A program made the position numbers and the translations under genes. The notes below the pieces were generated by a model that ran no database searches, was not told the DNA's origin, and worked only from the letters and a program-made list of their open reading frames with translations. A stretch of DNA of 64,000 nt, from NCBI RefSeq assembly GCF_007676705.1, contig NZ_VEBF01000002.1, forward strand, positions 1,426,001 through 1,490,000, given 5' to 3'. Source of the DNA: Paenibacillus xylanexedens (GTDB lineage: Bacteria; Bacillota; Bacilli; Paenibacillales; Paenibacillaceae). Shown piece by piece: positions 18,117-26,056 of this stretch (the first letter of the stretch is position 1; every line of letters begins with the position of its first letter).

Positions 18117-18887
18117 TTAGTTGCTGATCCAGCCACCATCTACAGGTAGCTCGACACCTGTAATGAATTTGGATTCATCAGATGCCAAAAACAGGTAGGC
18201 ATAAGCAATATCCATAGATTCACCAGCATGTGGAGGCAGTGGTGCAAGATTTTTGTAATTCTCCCCCATCTCCACCTGGGATTTGATGCCTGCTTTCTCC
18301 ACCATACCTGTAAATACAGCACCCGGATGTACGGAGTTCACACGAATATTATCTTTGGCAAACCATTGTGCACCGTGTTTGGTCAGTGAACGTACAGATC
18401 CCTTGGAAGCACTATAAGCCGCGCCCTGGGCATCTGCTATTCCACCAATAATCGCTGCAATGGAAGAGGTATTAACGATGGAACCTTGTCCATTCTTCTG
18501 CATATAAGGAATGACTGCCTTCATGCCTAGCCATACACCTGTTCCATTAATGGACATCACCTTGTCCCAATCCTCTAGCTCAGCTTCCAAAATGCCTTTG
18601 GCCATATGAATTCCGGCATTGTTGACCAGAATATCTATTTTTCCGTATTTCGATACGGTTTCTTCCACAACAGCGTTCCATGACTCTGGACTGGACACAT
18701 CCAGCTTCAACGCAATGGCTTCCCCGCCATCAGCTACAATCTGTTTAACCTGTTCCTCCAAAGCTTCGATTGCCACATCGGTAGCCACTACCTTGGCTCC
18801 TTCTCTTGCAAATAATTGAATACCTGCCAATCCCATGCCACTTGCGGCTCCAGTTATAATTGCAACTTTTCCAGTTAATCTGCCCAT
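18117..18887 (-). CDS. Short-chain dehydrogenase/reductase
   Basis: A 256-residue classical SDR. It shows the cofactor motif TGAASGMG (about 12-19), the structural NNAG (about 88-91), the catalytic Ser in NTSSIAA and the YSASKGSV catalytic Tyr-Lys. The C-terminal GVELPVDGGWISN is the usual family ending. It resembles the glucose-1-dehydrogenase/cyclopentanol-dehydrogenase subgroup; the substrate cannot be read from sequence. It stands alone, convergent with the TetR gene. Confidence 0.9.
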   Translation of the reverse strand: MGRLTGKVAIITGAASGMGLAGIQLFAREGAKVVATDVAIEALEEQVKQIVADGGEAIALKLDVSSPESWNAVVEETVSKYGKIDILVNNAGIHMAKGILEAELEDWDKVMSINGTGVWLGMKAVIPYMQKNGQGSIVNTSSIAAIIGGIADAQGAAYSASKGSVRSLTKHGAQWFAKDNIRVNSVHPGAVFTGMVEKAGIKSQVEMGENYKNLAPLPPHAGESMDIAYAYLFLASDESKFITGVELPVDGGWISN

Positions 18888-19420
18888 TTCATATCATCCT
18901 TTCCTATTACGATGAATGCCTCATTATGACACCCAACCTGCTAACACCTTTAGTATACGGATGAAATGAAAGCTCTTTCAATCAGCAAATAGACAGGCTT
19001 TTGTGGGATAACCGATAGCTGAGTATGGATCTGTTTATTCCCCAGATGTTAATCCACAACATGGACAACTTATGTTGGTTTTGTTTTCAAACTACGAGTG
19101 CAGATAAGCAAATGTTTTAAGATCATCGAAAAAGTTTAACCAGAGCTTCCTCTTGCTTAAGTATCTTGTCCAGCTTGAACATAACGACGGTCGTAATCTT
19201 AGAGACCCCATACCTTCGGTAGCTACTAGCACCGTGATTCTCTTACCCACTTTGGGGGCTTGGCTTCGGAAACGGAGAGAGTAGCGGCGATGACCTTCAG
19301 CGTCATCGTCCCGCCACTCTCCACCTCCGTCATCTATCTTCTGAATAAATAGACTTATTTACTGGATAAAACACATAAACTTTTATATTTTACGAACATA
19401 AACTATATTGAAAATTGGAA
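18888..19420. other. 533-bp intergenic region with strong hairpins
   Basis: The part next to the SDR gene (18888-19120) shows nothing clear beyond promoter-like AT-rich sequence. From 19123 to 19322 the sequence is highly structured. A 49-base inverted repeat at 19274-19322 (GGAGAG...CTCTCC) encloses GCGATGAC/GTCATCG. Two CTTCGG loops at 19213-19218 and 19263-19268 have short complementary flanks. On the minus strand a 19-codon frame reads MFKLDKILKQEEALVKLFR (19123-19182). No large gene fits. It could be a noncoding RNA, a leader with a small peptide, or a remnant of a repeat family. Confidence 0.45.
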
Positions 19421-20191
19421 TTAAGGCGTCAGTTTTAGTATGGTCACAGTGGTATTTAGATTATTATGCAACTGTACAGGAGTTGCATTTGCATTAACCA
19501 GCTGGATCGTCGTTGGTACTGTTGTTACCGTAATAATTACTTCAGCAGATATGGGTCCCCCTCCATTACCCGTGAAAGGCACGGGTGTAATAGGCACCCC
19601 ATTCACTGTAAGGTTGAAATCAGCATCGCCCTGATTATGAATGGAGAAAGAGATAAAGTAACTTCCTGTTTCATTGATTGTTATCGTCGAGGATGGCGGT
19701 ACAAAAGTAAATGCACCTCCAACATTAGCCAAAACGCCAGTTAAAGTTATTGGAGCGTTTCCTGGAACTGTGTCAGTACCTGTGCCGGGATCTGCCCGGA
19801 AAACACTTAGAAAATCAGATATTCCAGCCCCGGCTGGACCGGCAGGGCCAGCAGGACCTATTGCTCCAGCAGGGCCAGCAGGACCTATTGCTCCAGCAGG
19901 GCCAGCAGGACCTACTGGTCCGGCAGGGCCAACAGGACCTACTGCTCCGGCAGGGCCGACTGGTCCTGGTATACCAGGAACTCCTTGCAGTCCGATCGGC
20001 CCCGGTATCCCTTGAGCTCCTGTCGCCCCCTTGGGACCTATCGGTCCTAGTGCGCCAGGAATCCCTGGAGAACCTTGCGGTGCATTAACAACAACTTTAG
20101 GTTTAACCTTTACCACTTTTACCTTAACACCACAATGAAAATGTTTTTTAAATTTACGTCTACAAATTCGTTTCCCATGTCTATTTAACAA
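19421..20191 (-). CDS. Collagen-like surface protein
   Basis: A 256-residue protein with a basic N-terminus ([20 protein letters not shown]) and then about 28 uninterrupted Gly-X-Y triplets, rich in GPA, GPV and GIP. A C-terminal beta-rich domain of about 130 residues ends in [10 protein letters not shown], like the exosporium or surface proteins of the BclA group. The likely start is a TTG at 20191 with GGAGGTGAG eight bases upstream; earlier in-frame starts (20254) lack a ribosome site. No signal peptide or anchor is obvious, which fits spore-surface assembly. The Gly-X-Y part includes a 27-bp tandem DNA repeat. Confidence 0.8.
   Translation of the reverse strand: MLNRHGKRICRRKFKKHFHCGVKVKVVKVKPKVVVNAPQGSPGIPGALGPIGPKGATGAQGIPGPIGLQGVPGIPGPVGPAGAVGPVGPAGPVGPAGPAGAIGPAGPAGAIGPAGPAGPAGAGISDFLSVFRADPGTGTDTVPGNAPITLTGVLANVGGAFTFVPPSSTITINETGSYFISFSIHNQGDADFNLTVNGVPITPVPFTGNGGGPISAEVIITVTTVPTTIQLVNANATPVQLHNNLNTTVTILKLTP
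19845..19952. repeat. 27-bp tandem repeat, four copies, in the collagen-like gene
   Basis: Four consecutive 27-bp units begin GGGCCAGCAGGACCTATTGC; two are identical and two carry a few substitutions. Each unit encodes three Gly-X-Y triplets, so copy-number change keeps the frame and alters the length of the collagen stalk. Confidence 0.85.
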
Positions 20192-20328
20192 CCAACTCAC
20201 CTCCGTGATATTTCTCCACATACTATGTGCTACAATCACGGAGTGCATAGACAATTAACTATAATTCATAAAATCATAGTGCCTATTATGGGAAATTGAT
20301 GCATTTTAATCATTTCATTAAATCGGAA

Positions 20329-20377
20329 AAAGCCCGTCTAACGTACGAGAATATCTCGTGGTTAGACGGGTTTTGCT
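20329..20377. terminator. Terminator after the reductase gene
   Basis: AAGCCCGTCTAAC pairs with GTTAGACGGGTTTT around an inner ACGAGA/TCTCGT hairpin, downstream of the minus-strand flavoprotein gene. Confidence 0.75.
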
Positions 20378-20403
20378 TGTTTACATTCTACACAGGATTC
20401 TTT

Positions 20404-21432
20404 TCATGACAAAAGGGCTTTGTTTTTCTCATAGAACCGGGCATTGTGAGAAGATACACCCGCCATATCGGAAGCAGCAGGTTCCAGATACGTCTTGGCA
20501 CTGTTGACTGCGAGCACCGCATCGTTAAAAGCACCAGCGATCAGCCTGACTTTGCTTCCATAGGTAATGAAATCACCTGCTCCGAATATACCCGGAATGT
20601 TGGTACGCATGCGCTGATCAACGGATACGCCGTAATCTTCCCGCGCCAGGCCCCATTGCACAAGATTGCCAAAATCACGATCATACCCATGACTTACGAC
20701 GACTTCATCCACTTCAACATGTGTAATCTCACCATTCTCTACATGGGCCAGCTCAACACGATCTATTTTGTCACCTGCACCGTATAAGCGTGAGATGCTA
20801 TATGGCGTCATGACGTTGGCTTGAGCTTTCATCTGAGCAACTGGCGACTCGTGTCCGGTAAATTCATGGCGTCTGTGTGCCACAATGACTTCACGGGCTA
20901 TCTTGCCCATTTCATTCGCCCAATCGACTGCGGAATCGCCGCCACCCGAGATCAGAACACGCTTTCCGGCAAATCGGGACAGGTCGGTTATCGTATAGTG
21001 CAGATTTGTAAGTTCATATCGGTTGGCACCTTCAATAGCCAGCTTTTGCACCTGCGTCATACCTCTGCCAGCACATAACAGGATTGTGCGTGTGTAGTGA
21101 CGTTCGCCTGTTTTGGAAATGAGTTCAAATACACCGTCCTCCCGTCGTTCCAGCTCGGCAATTTCCTGACCAAATACAATCGTTGGATCGAACGTTCTCG
21201 CTTGTCTTTCCAGTGATTCAATCAACTGCTCACATCGAATCGGGTCAACCCCGCCCACATCCCAGATCAGCTTCTCCGGGTACGTACGCATGAATCCACC
21301 CAGTTCCTGTTTGGCTTCAATGATTTTGGTACGCATGGCTCTCATGCCACTATAAAAGGAGGCGTACATTCCAGCAGGTCCCCCACCAACGATGGTAATA
21401 TCATAAATATCCAGTTGAGGCTCTACAGTCAT
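20404..21432 (-). CDS. Thioredoxin-reductase-like ferredoxin-NADP(+) reductase (YumC-type)
   Basis: A 342-residue flavoprotein with the FAD motif GGGPAGMYASFYSGMR at the start, the NAD(P) motif ISGGGDSAVDWANEM in the middle and GIFGAGDFI near the end. There is no CxxC redox pair, which separates it from thioredoxin reductase and matches type 2 ferredoxin-NADP reductases. Its ATG directly abuts the stop of the siderophore-binding lipoprotein, and both lie behind a Fur box. That suggests it supplies electrons for reductive release of iron from the imported siderophore; this role is inferred from context. Confidence 0.87.
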   Translation of the reverse strand: MTVEPQLDIYDITIVGGGPAGMYASFYSGMRAMRTKIIEAKQELGGFMRTYPEKLIWDVGGVDPIRCEQLIESLERQARTFDPTIVFGQEIAELERREDGVFELISKTGERHYTRTILLCAGRGMTQVQKLAIEGANRYELTNLHYTITDLSRFAGKRVLISGGGDSAVDWANEMGKIAREVIVAHRRHEFTGHESPVAQMKAQANVMTPYSISRLYGAGDKIDRVELAHVENGEITHVEVDEVVVSHGYDRDFGNLVQWGLAREDYGVSVDQRMRTNIPGIFGAGDFITYGSKVRLIAGAFNDAVLAVNSAKTYLEPAASDMAGVSSHNARFYEKNKALLS

Positions 21433-22449
21433 CTATGGCACCAACTTTTCAACAACGTAGTCCATTAACTTCACAGAACCAATTGGACCAACACCGGATA
21501 CAAATTCACTCGTTTTCAACGGGAAGACATGATCATTCTTTACAGCCTCCAGATTCGCCCACACCTGGCTTGCTTTCAGATCTTCCATAGATTTCTTCGT
21601 GTCATACCCTACGAGGGTTCTGTCTTCCAGGAAAATATAATCCGGATTCATCTCAGGCAAGAATTCAAGCGAGAACTGGCTAAACCAATCTGTAGAGTCT
21701 TTGATAGCTTCAGGACTATTCAGGCCCAAGATATCATAGAAGAAAACACTGCTGCTTCCTCCTTTGGGACCCATGAAACGGTAACGATTGTGCTCTACCC
21801 GGAGAACCAATACTGTCTTGTCTCCAAGGGCTGCTGCAATTTTTTCTTTCGCTTGTGCTGCTTTCTCGTCGAATTCAGCCAGTACTTTGGCAGATTCTTC
21901 GGTCTTGTCGAATATGACTGCCAGCTTCGGCATAGCACGCTTCATTTCACTGTTGGCATCCAGTGCCACCGTTGGAGCAATTTTGGACAACTCGTCATAT
22001 ACGCCCTGTTCCATACCTTCACCTGCTGTAAGGATCATATCCGGTGACAATGCTAGCAATTGCTCATAGTTATATTGATACTGCTCGACTTCGATGACCT
22101 GAACTCCGTGTTCTTTAAAATAAGCAGGACGGTATTCCGCTTCGACTTCCGGAGTTAACAACACGATTTGGGGTGTAACACCCATCTCAATTAGATACTC
22201 GGCATAGATCGAATCGAACACAATTAAATTTTGAGGATTGGCAGGAATCGTTACTTCTCCAAACTGATCCTGTACCACTTTAGTTCCGCTGGCATTCCCT
22301 GCTTCTTCCGTTGTCCCTGCTGCGCCTTCCGTCTGCGTCTCTGTTGTTCCAGTTGCTGTATTTTCTTCTTTGGCTCCACCGGAACATGCCGCCAGCAGTA
22401 CACTGATTACCAACAGCATGATGCCAAACCCTTTGAATCTTCGTGACAT
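21433..22449 (-). CDS. Iron-siderophore ABC transporter substrate-binding lipoprotein
   Basis: A 338-residue lipoprotein with signal MSRRFKGFGIMLLVISVLLAAC (lipobox LAAC, Cys22) and a Glu/Thr-rich linker. The FecB-like domain shows DSIYAEYLIEMGVTPQIVLL and the C-terminal PIGSVKLMDYVVEKL. It resembles the binding domain of the AraC fusion encoded just upstream: both contain an HYQY/EVAQYE-type segment and a RYRFMGPKGGSSSVFFYDILGL / GYRYLGGHSHGASQLLYEQLGL stretch. The pair may therefore bind the same siderophore class. It is a second import binding protein; no permease is adjacent. Confidence 0.9.
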   Translation of the reverse strand: MSRRFKGFGIMLLVISVLLAACSGGAKEENTATGTTETQTEGAAGTTEEAGNASGTKVVQDQFGEVTIPANPQNLIVFDSIYAEYLIEMGVTPQIVLLTPEVEAEYRPAYFKEHGVQVIEVEQYQYNYEQLLALSPDMILTAGEGMEQGVYDELSKIAPTVALDANSEMKRAMPKLAVIFDKTEESAKVLAEFDEKAAQAKEKIAAALGDKTVLVLRVEHNRYRFMGPKGGSSSVFFYDILGLNSPEAIKDSTDWFSQFSLEFLPEMNPDYIFLEDRTLVGYDTKKSMEDLKASQVWANLEAVKNDHVFPLKTSEFVSGVGPIGSVKLMDYVVEKLVP

Positions 22450-22475
22450 GATATACTTCGCCCCTTAATTATGTT

Positions 22476-22494
22476 GATAATGATAATTATTATC
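22476..22494. promoter_or_regulatory. Fur box
   Basis: GATAATGATAATTATTATC matches the 19-base Fur consensus at 18 positions. It lies about 27 bp upstream of the binding-lipoprotein ATG, so the lipoprotein-reductase pair should be repressed by iron. Confidence 0.85.
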
Positions 22495-22560
22495 AAATAG
22501 TATCAAATAAGAAGTGTGCCTTCCATAGCATATCGTGCGTATTCAATTGGATTATTGTGC

Positions 22561-24177
22561 TCACACAGGATTGGTTTCTGTAAGATTGCGAATAATCTGA
22601 TTTAAGATCAAGGTATGTCCCGTAATACCATGACCGTCCACCCACAGATGAGTATCAACGTAATACACCCGGTTATTCTTCACAGCCTTCAGGTCGTTCC
22701 ATAGCGGACTCTCCCATAGTTTCGTCATATTTTCTTCAGCACTAAAATGCTGCATGATCCGCTTCTCCACAAACAGATAATCGGGATTGGCTTGTGCCAA
22801 CAGATCAAGTGAACAAGGATTAAACCAGGCTGTACCTGATTGCAGCGCTTGCGGCAATGCTAATCCAAGCTGTTCATATAACAATTGAGAAGCACCGTGT
22901 GAGTGCCCACCCAAGTAACGATAGCCAAATGCTTCTACCCGCAGCAACATCACTGTGGAAGCAGATTGAATGATATGTTGCAACTGTTGCTTCGCTACGC
23001 GGACCTCGTGTTTCATCTGCTGATGCAATCTATGAGCCTTTTCTTCTTTGAAAAACCAGGCTGCCAATTGATGGAGCAACGGCTCTACATCTGGATGAAG
23101 TCCCGTCAGAATTGGTGCAATCGTGCGCAGCTCTCTTTTGACTTCTTCCGTTAATACGTTCCCAATCATGATCTCCGGTTGAACTTGTCGAACAAGATCT
23201 ATCTCCACCTCATACTGTGCAACCTCCAGCATTTGCACTCCATACGCTATAAATTGTTCTCGATGATGTGGGGACAACAGGATTGGAGTGACCACTACGG
23301 CATGGGGGATAACACCGAGATGAATCATCATTTCTGCACAGATGGGAGACAGTGACACGATCTTGCGCCCGTTCATCGTCTGTCGATATCTTTTCGGTGA
23401 TACGCCCGTCAATTGTTTGAAGCGTCGGCTAAAATAATGAGCATCTTCAAATCCAGATTTTTTGGCAATATCCTGTGAGGTTGCATCTGTTAATATCAAT
23501 TCTTCCTGTGCACGATAGATCCGGTAGTGGGCCAGATAATCCAGAGGTGGCTTACCATATCGCTCGCTAAATTTGCGGGAGTAATGCCATGGACTAATTC
23601 CGGCAATCTGAGCTAACTGCATACGTGTAATCACCTGATCATAATGCTGCTGCATGTAGTCAATGGAACGCAGTATGCCGTGCTCTGGCTTCCGTTTGTT
23701 GTCCTCTGGCTTCCGGTACAGATTTTTTAATAATGCATATAACAAATGCTGGTGCCCAACCCCTCCTGCACTCTGTTCCTGTGTATCCTCTTCACTCCAA
23801 TGCTGAATGATACTTGCCAGACTTCCACCCGACAGTTGTACCTTCTGATACGCCTCTCCTGACGGTACATGCCATTCGAACTTCTCTGCTTCCCGTCGCT
23901 CATGCAGGACCGAATATGTATCGAACTGAACATGCCATCCTGCCAGATCCAGATTGCCACCTTCAACGACCTCCATTACGGAGTTCTCTTCGAGCGCAAT
24001 TAATTCTCCATAGGAGACGTGAACTCGGTGTCCATTTATATTCCAGATCGCTTTTCCATCAATGATAAATATCAAGGTGTGACTGAAAAAGTGATGCAGC
24101 TCGCCTTTCGTTATCCATGCGTTGCTTATTGCATTCGTTGACTTCCATTGAGCAATCCATTCCATGTTATCAGACAT
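22561..24177 (-). CDS. AraC regulator fused to a siderophore-binding domain (Btr-like)
   Basis: A 538-residue transcription factor of the type of Bacillus subtilis Btr, which senses siderophore directly and activates its uptake genes. The N-terminal cupin-like part (about 1-150) is followed by an AraC domain (about 165-265, with HYSRKFSERYGKPPLDYLAHYR and FKQLTGVSPKRYRQ). The C-terminal 260 residues form a cytoplasmic FecB-like domain (ICAEMMIHLGVIPHAVVV, then GYRYLGGHSHGAS). It lies immediately upstream of, and on the same strand as, a binding lipoprotein with similar sequence features, which is its probable target. No Fur box was seen ahead of this gene. Confidence 0.92.
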   Translation of the reverse strand: MSDNMEWIAQWKSTNAISNAWITKGELHHFFSHTLIFIIDGKAIWNINGHRVHVSYGELIALEENSVMEVVEGGNLDLAGWHVQFDTYSVLHERREAEKFEWHVPSGEAYQKVQLSGGSLASIIQHWSEEDTQEQSAGGVGHQHLLYALLKNLYRKPEDNKRKPEHGILRSIDYMQQHYDQVITRMQLAQIAGISPWHYSRKFSERYGKPPLDYLAHYRIYRAQEELILTDATSQDIAKKSGFEDAHYFSRRFKQLTGVSPKRYRQTMNGRKIVSLSPICAEMMIHLGVIPHAVVVTPILLSPHHREQFIAYGVQMLEVAQYEVEIDLVRQVQPEIMIGNVLTEEVKRELRTIAPILTGLHPDVEPLLHQLAAWFFKEEKAHRLHQQMKHEVRVAKQQLQHIIQSASTVMLLRVEAFGYRYLGGHSHGASQLLYEQLGLALPQALQSGTAWFNPCSLDLLAQANPDYLFVEKRIMQHFSAEENMTKLWESPLWNDLKAVKNNRVYYVDTHLWVDGHGITGHTLILNQIIRNLTETNPV

Positions 24178-24332
24178 AGGTTATCCTTTCAGAGGGATTG
24201 ATCATCCAGATTTATAGGTTTCACTATATCAAAATACATTACAACTCCATAACCAACAAGCTATGGCATGAATAAAATGGAGGAAAGCTATTATACATCT
24301 CATACTTACATTAATCAGAAAACACACACAAC

Positions 24333-24365
24333 AAAAAAGCCCGTACCATCAGGTACAGGCTCTTT
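24333..24365 (-). terminator. Terminator of the EIIBC-like gene
   Basis: On the minus strand AGCCTGTACC TGAT GGTACGGGCT is followed by TTTTTTG, about 45 bp past the stop. Confidence 0.75.
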
Positions 24366-24409
24366 CTTACAACCTTAATGCTAATTTTTTCAACACTATG
24401 TTCTACGTA

Positions 24410-25819
24410 TTACTCGATGCTGGCTTTCGGTGCTACCTTTCCCCGTTTTTGTCCTTTTCCTGCCATCCAATACGTCAGTCCACCTGAAACACCGAAAGCA
24501 ATAACCACACCAATACAGGTGTGTAACAGATTCAGACTGCCCTCTTCGATGAAGAGCGGGAGGCTGACCAAGCTCGGATTCCCCACCATAGCGAATGCCT
24601 TGACAGATAACAATCCGAAATATAGTCCACCCGTAGCTCCACCCAGCAATGCCGCGTAGAAAGAGGATCTCTTTCTCATGTTGACCGCATACAATGCCGG
24701 CTCTACGACTCCAAGTAGGGCTGTTCCCGTTGCCCAGAAAGCAAGTCTTCTGGATGCTGGCTCTTTCGAGCGAATTCCGTTTGCAAGCGCGGCCCCCGCT
24801 TGTCCAACAATCGCCACTAACATGGCAGCAATCACCATCGAACCACCATTCATAACCATTTCATTAATTAGAATGGCAATCAGCCAGTAGTGTAATCCCA
24901 TAATTAACATCAGTGAGAAGACTGCTCCCAGTAACATCACCGTCAACACTGGAACATTAGCTAACAGTGAATCCAATGCCTCCGGTAGATATTCATCGAT
25001 CCAGGTACCGATAGGACCAAATATCATGAATACCAGTGGAACCAGGATCAATAACGTCAGGAACGGAGCAACAATCCCTTTGGAGAATTTTGGACTTATT
25101 CGTTGAACGGCTCTTTCCAGATAGGACGCGACACAGATCGTTAGAATAACCCAGATGGCAGTCGTGTAAAAAGCAGGCTGGGACACGAGTGGCAAGCCCA
25201 GGAAATGAACCTCTTGTTCACCTGACATCATCATGGTCATCTCCGGATGGAACATCAATCCGCCAATAGATGCAGCAACATAGATATTGCTCTTCAACCG
25301 GTACGCTGTGCTGATGGCTACCAATACAGGCAGTAGATAAACAACACTGTCTCCAATGATCCTGAATATCGTAAAGGTCTGACTGTCCATCAATGCAGAA
25401 GAATCCGTTGAACCGTACGTATCCATTAGAGTAATAATAGCGAGCAGTATCTTAATAACAGCGGCTCCGAGAATCGCAGGAATCAAGGGCCTAAACACAT
25501 CGGAAACAAAGTGTAAGATCGAAAATCTGTTCTTCTTCCCGTGTCCTGCTTCCTGTAATATTGTTCCTTCCATTTCCCCAACGCCCATACCCAGTAACGT
25601 GTTGTAGATCAGGACAGATTCATCCTTTATTGCCAGATGGCACTGCTCACCCGTTACCCGAATATCTGCCTCATAACCAATGGAAGCCAAAATCGACATG
25701 TTCAATCGGCTACTGTCCTTCAGTATCAACATCGTTGTACCCTTATCGTGCTCTACAAGCTTGATGTTCTCCGCGCCACCTGTGAATTTTAACCAATCTT
25801 CAACTTGCTTCTCATGCAT
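24410..25819 (-). CDS. PTS EIIBC-like protein lacking the EIIB phosphocysteine
   Basis: A 469-residue protein organised like beta-glucoside-type EIIBC. An EIIB domain covers about 1-75 (WLKFTGGAENIKLV) and an EIIC channel of about ten helices follows, with MGLHYWLIAILINEMVMNGG and LLGVVEPALYAVNMRKR in the expected places. In active EIIB the segment after GGxENI reads HCxTRLR; here it reads EHDKGTTMLILKD, so Asp occupies the cysteine position and TRLR is gone. No EIIA domain is present. The start at 25819 follows GAGGAG; an upstream in-frame start (25918) lacks one. Either the channel works without its own phosphotransfer, or the protein is a sensor or a decayed paralogue. Confidence 0.8.
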   Translation of the reverse strand: MHEKQVEDWLKFTGGAENIKLVEHDKGTTMLILKDSSRLNMSILASIGYEADIRVTGEQCHLAIKDESVLIYNTLLGMGVGEMEGTILQEAGHGKKNRFSILHFVSDVFRPLIPAILGAAVIKILLAIITLMDTYGSTDSSALMDSQTFTIFRIIGDSVVYLLPVLVAISTAYRLKSNIYVAASIGGLMFHPEMTMMMSGEQEVHFLGLPLVSQPAFYTTAIWVILTICVASYLERAVQRISPKFSKGIVAPFLTLLILVPLVFMIFGPIGTWIDEYLPEALDSLLANVPVLTVMLLGAVFSLMLIMGLHYWLIAILINEMVMNGGSMVIAAMLVAIVGQAGAALANGIRSKEPASRRLAFWATGTALLGVVEPALYAVNMRKRSSFYAALLGGATGGLYFGLLSVKAFAMVGNPSLVSLPLFIEEGSLNLLHTCIGVVIAFGVSGGLTYWMAGKGQKRGKVAPKASIE

Positions 25820-25998
25820 TATGTACAATCTCCTCATGTTACGGTAAACCCGTGTTTTGTGATGTGTTCGATCTAATATGCCTCTATCTATATACACATT
25901 TCCACGAAAAAACTTCAATAGGATAATAAAACTAATTTTCCTTACATTGCATGTTCATTTATACAAGGTAAATGGACCTATGACATCGTTTATGTAGC

Positions 25999-26026
25999 AA
26001 AAAAGCCTGCACAAACGCAGGCTCTA
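25999..26026 (-). terminator. Terminator of hcp
   Basis: On the minus strand AGCCTGC GTTTGT GCAGGCT is followed by TTTTTTGC, about 30 bp past the hcp stop. Confidence 0.75.
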
Positions 26027-26056
26027 ACACATCTTCTATAGGTTACATTTATCCAC

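Noticed and set aside
19123..19322. Structured region as a known riboswitch
   Set aside because: By eye the cores of the common classes do not fit, and the side toward the SDR gene does not show a leader layout. Kept only as an unclassified structured element.
19845..19952. Short tandem repeats that could suggest a CRISPR array
   Set aside because: Repeats are contiguous with no spacers, keep the reading frame and encode Gly-X-Y triplets of the collagen-like protein.
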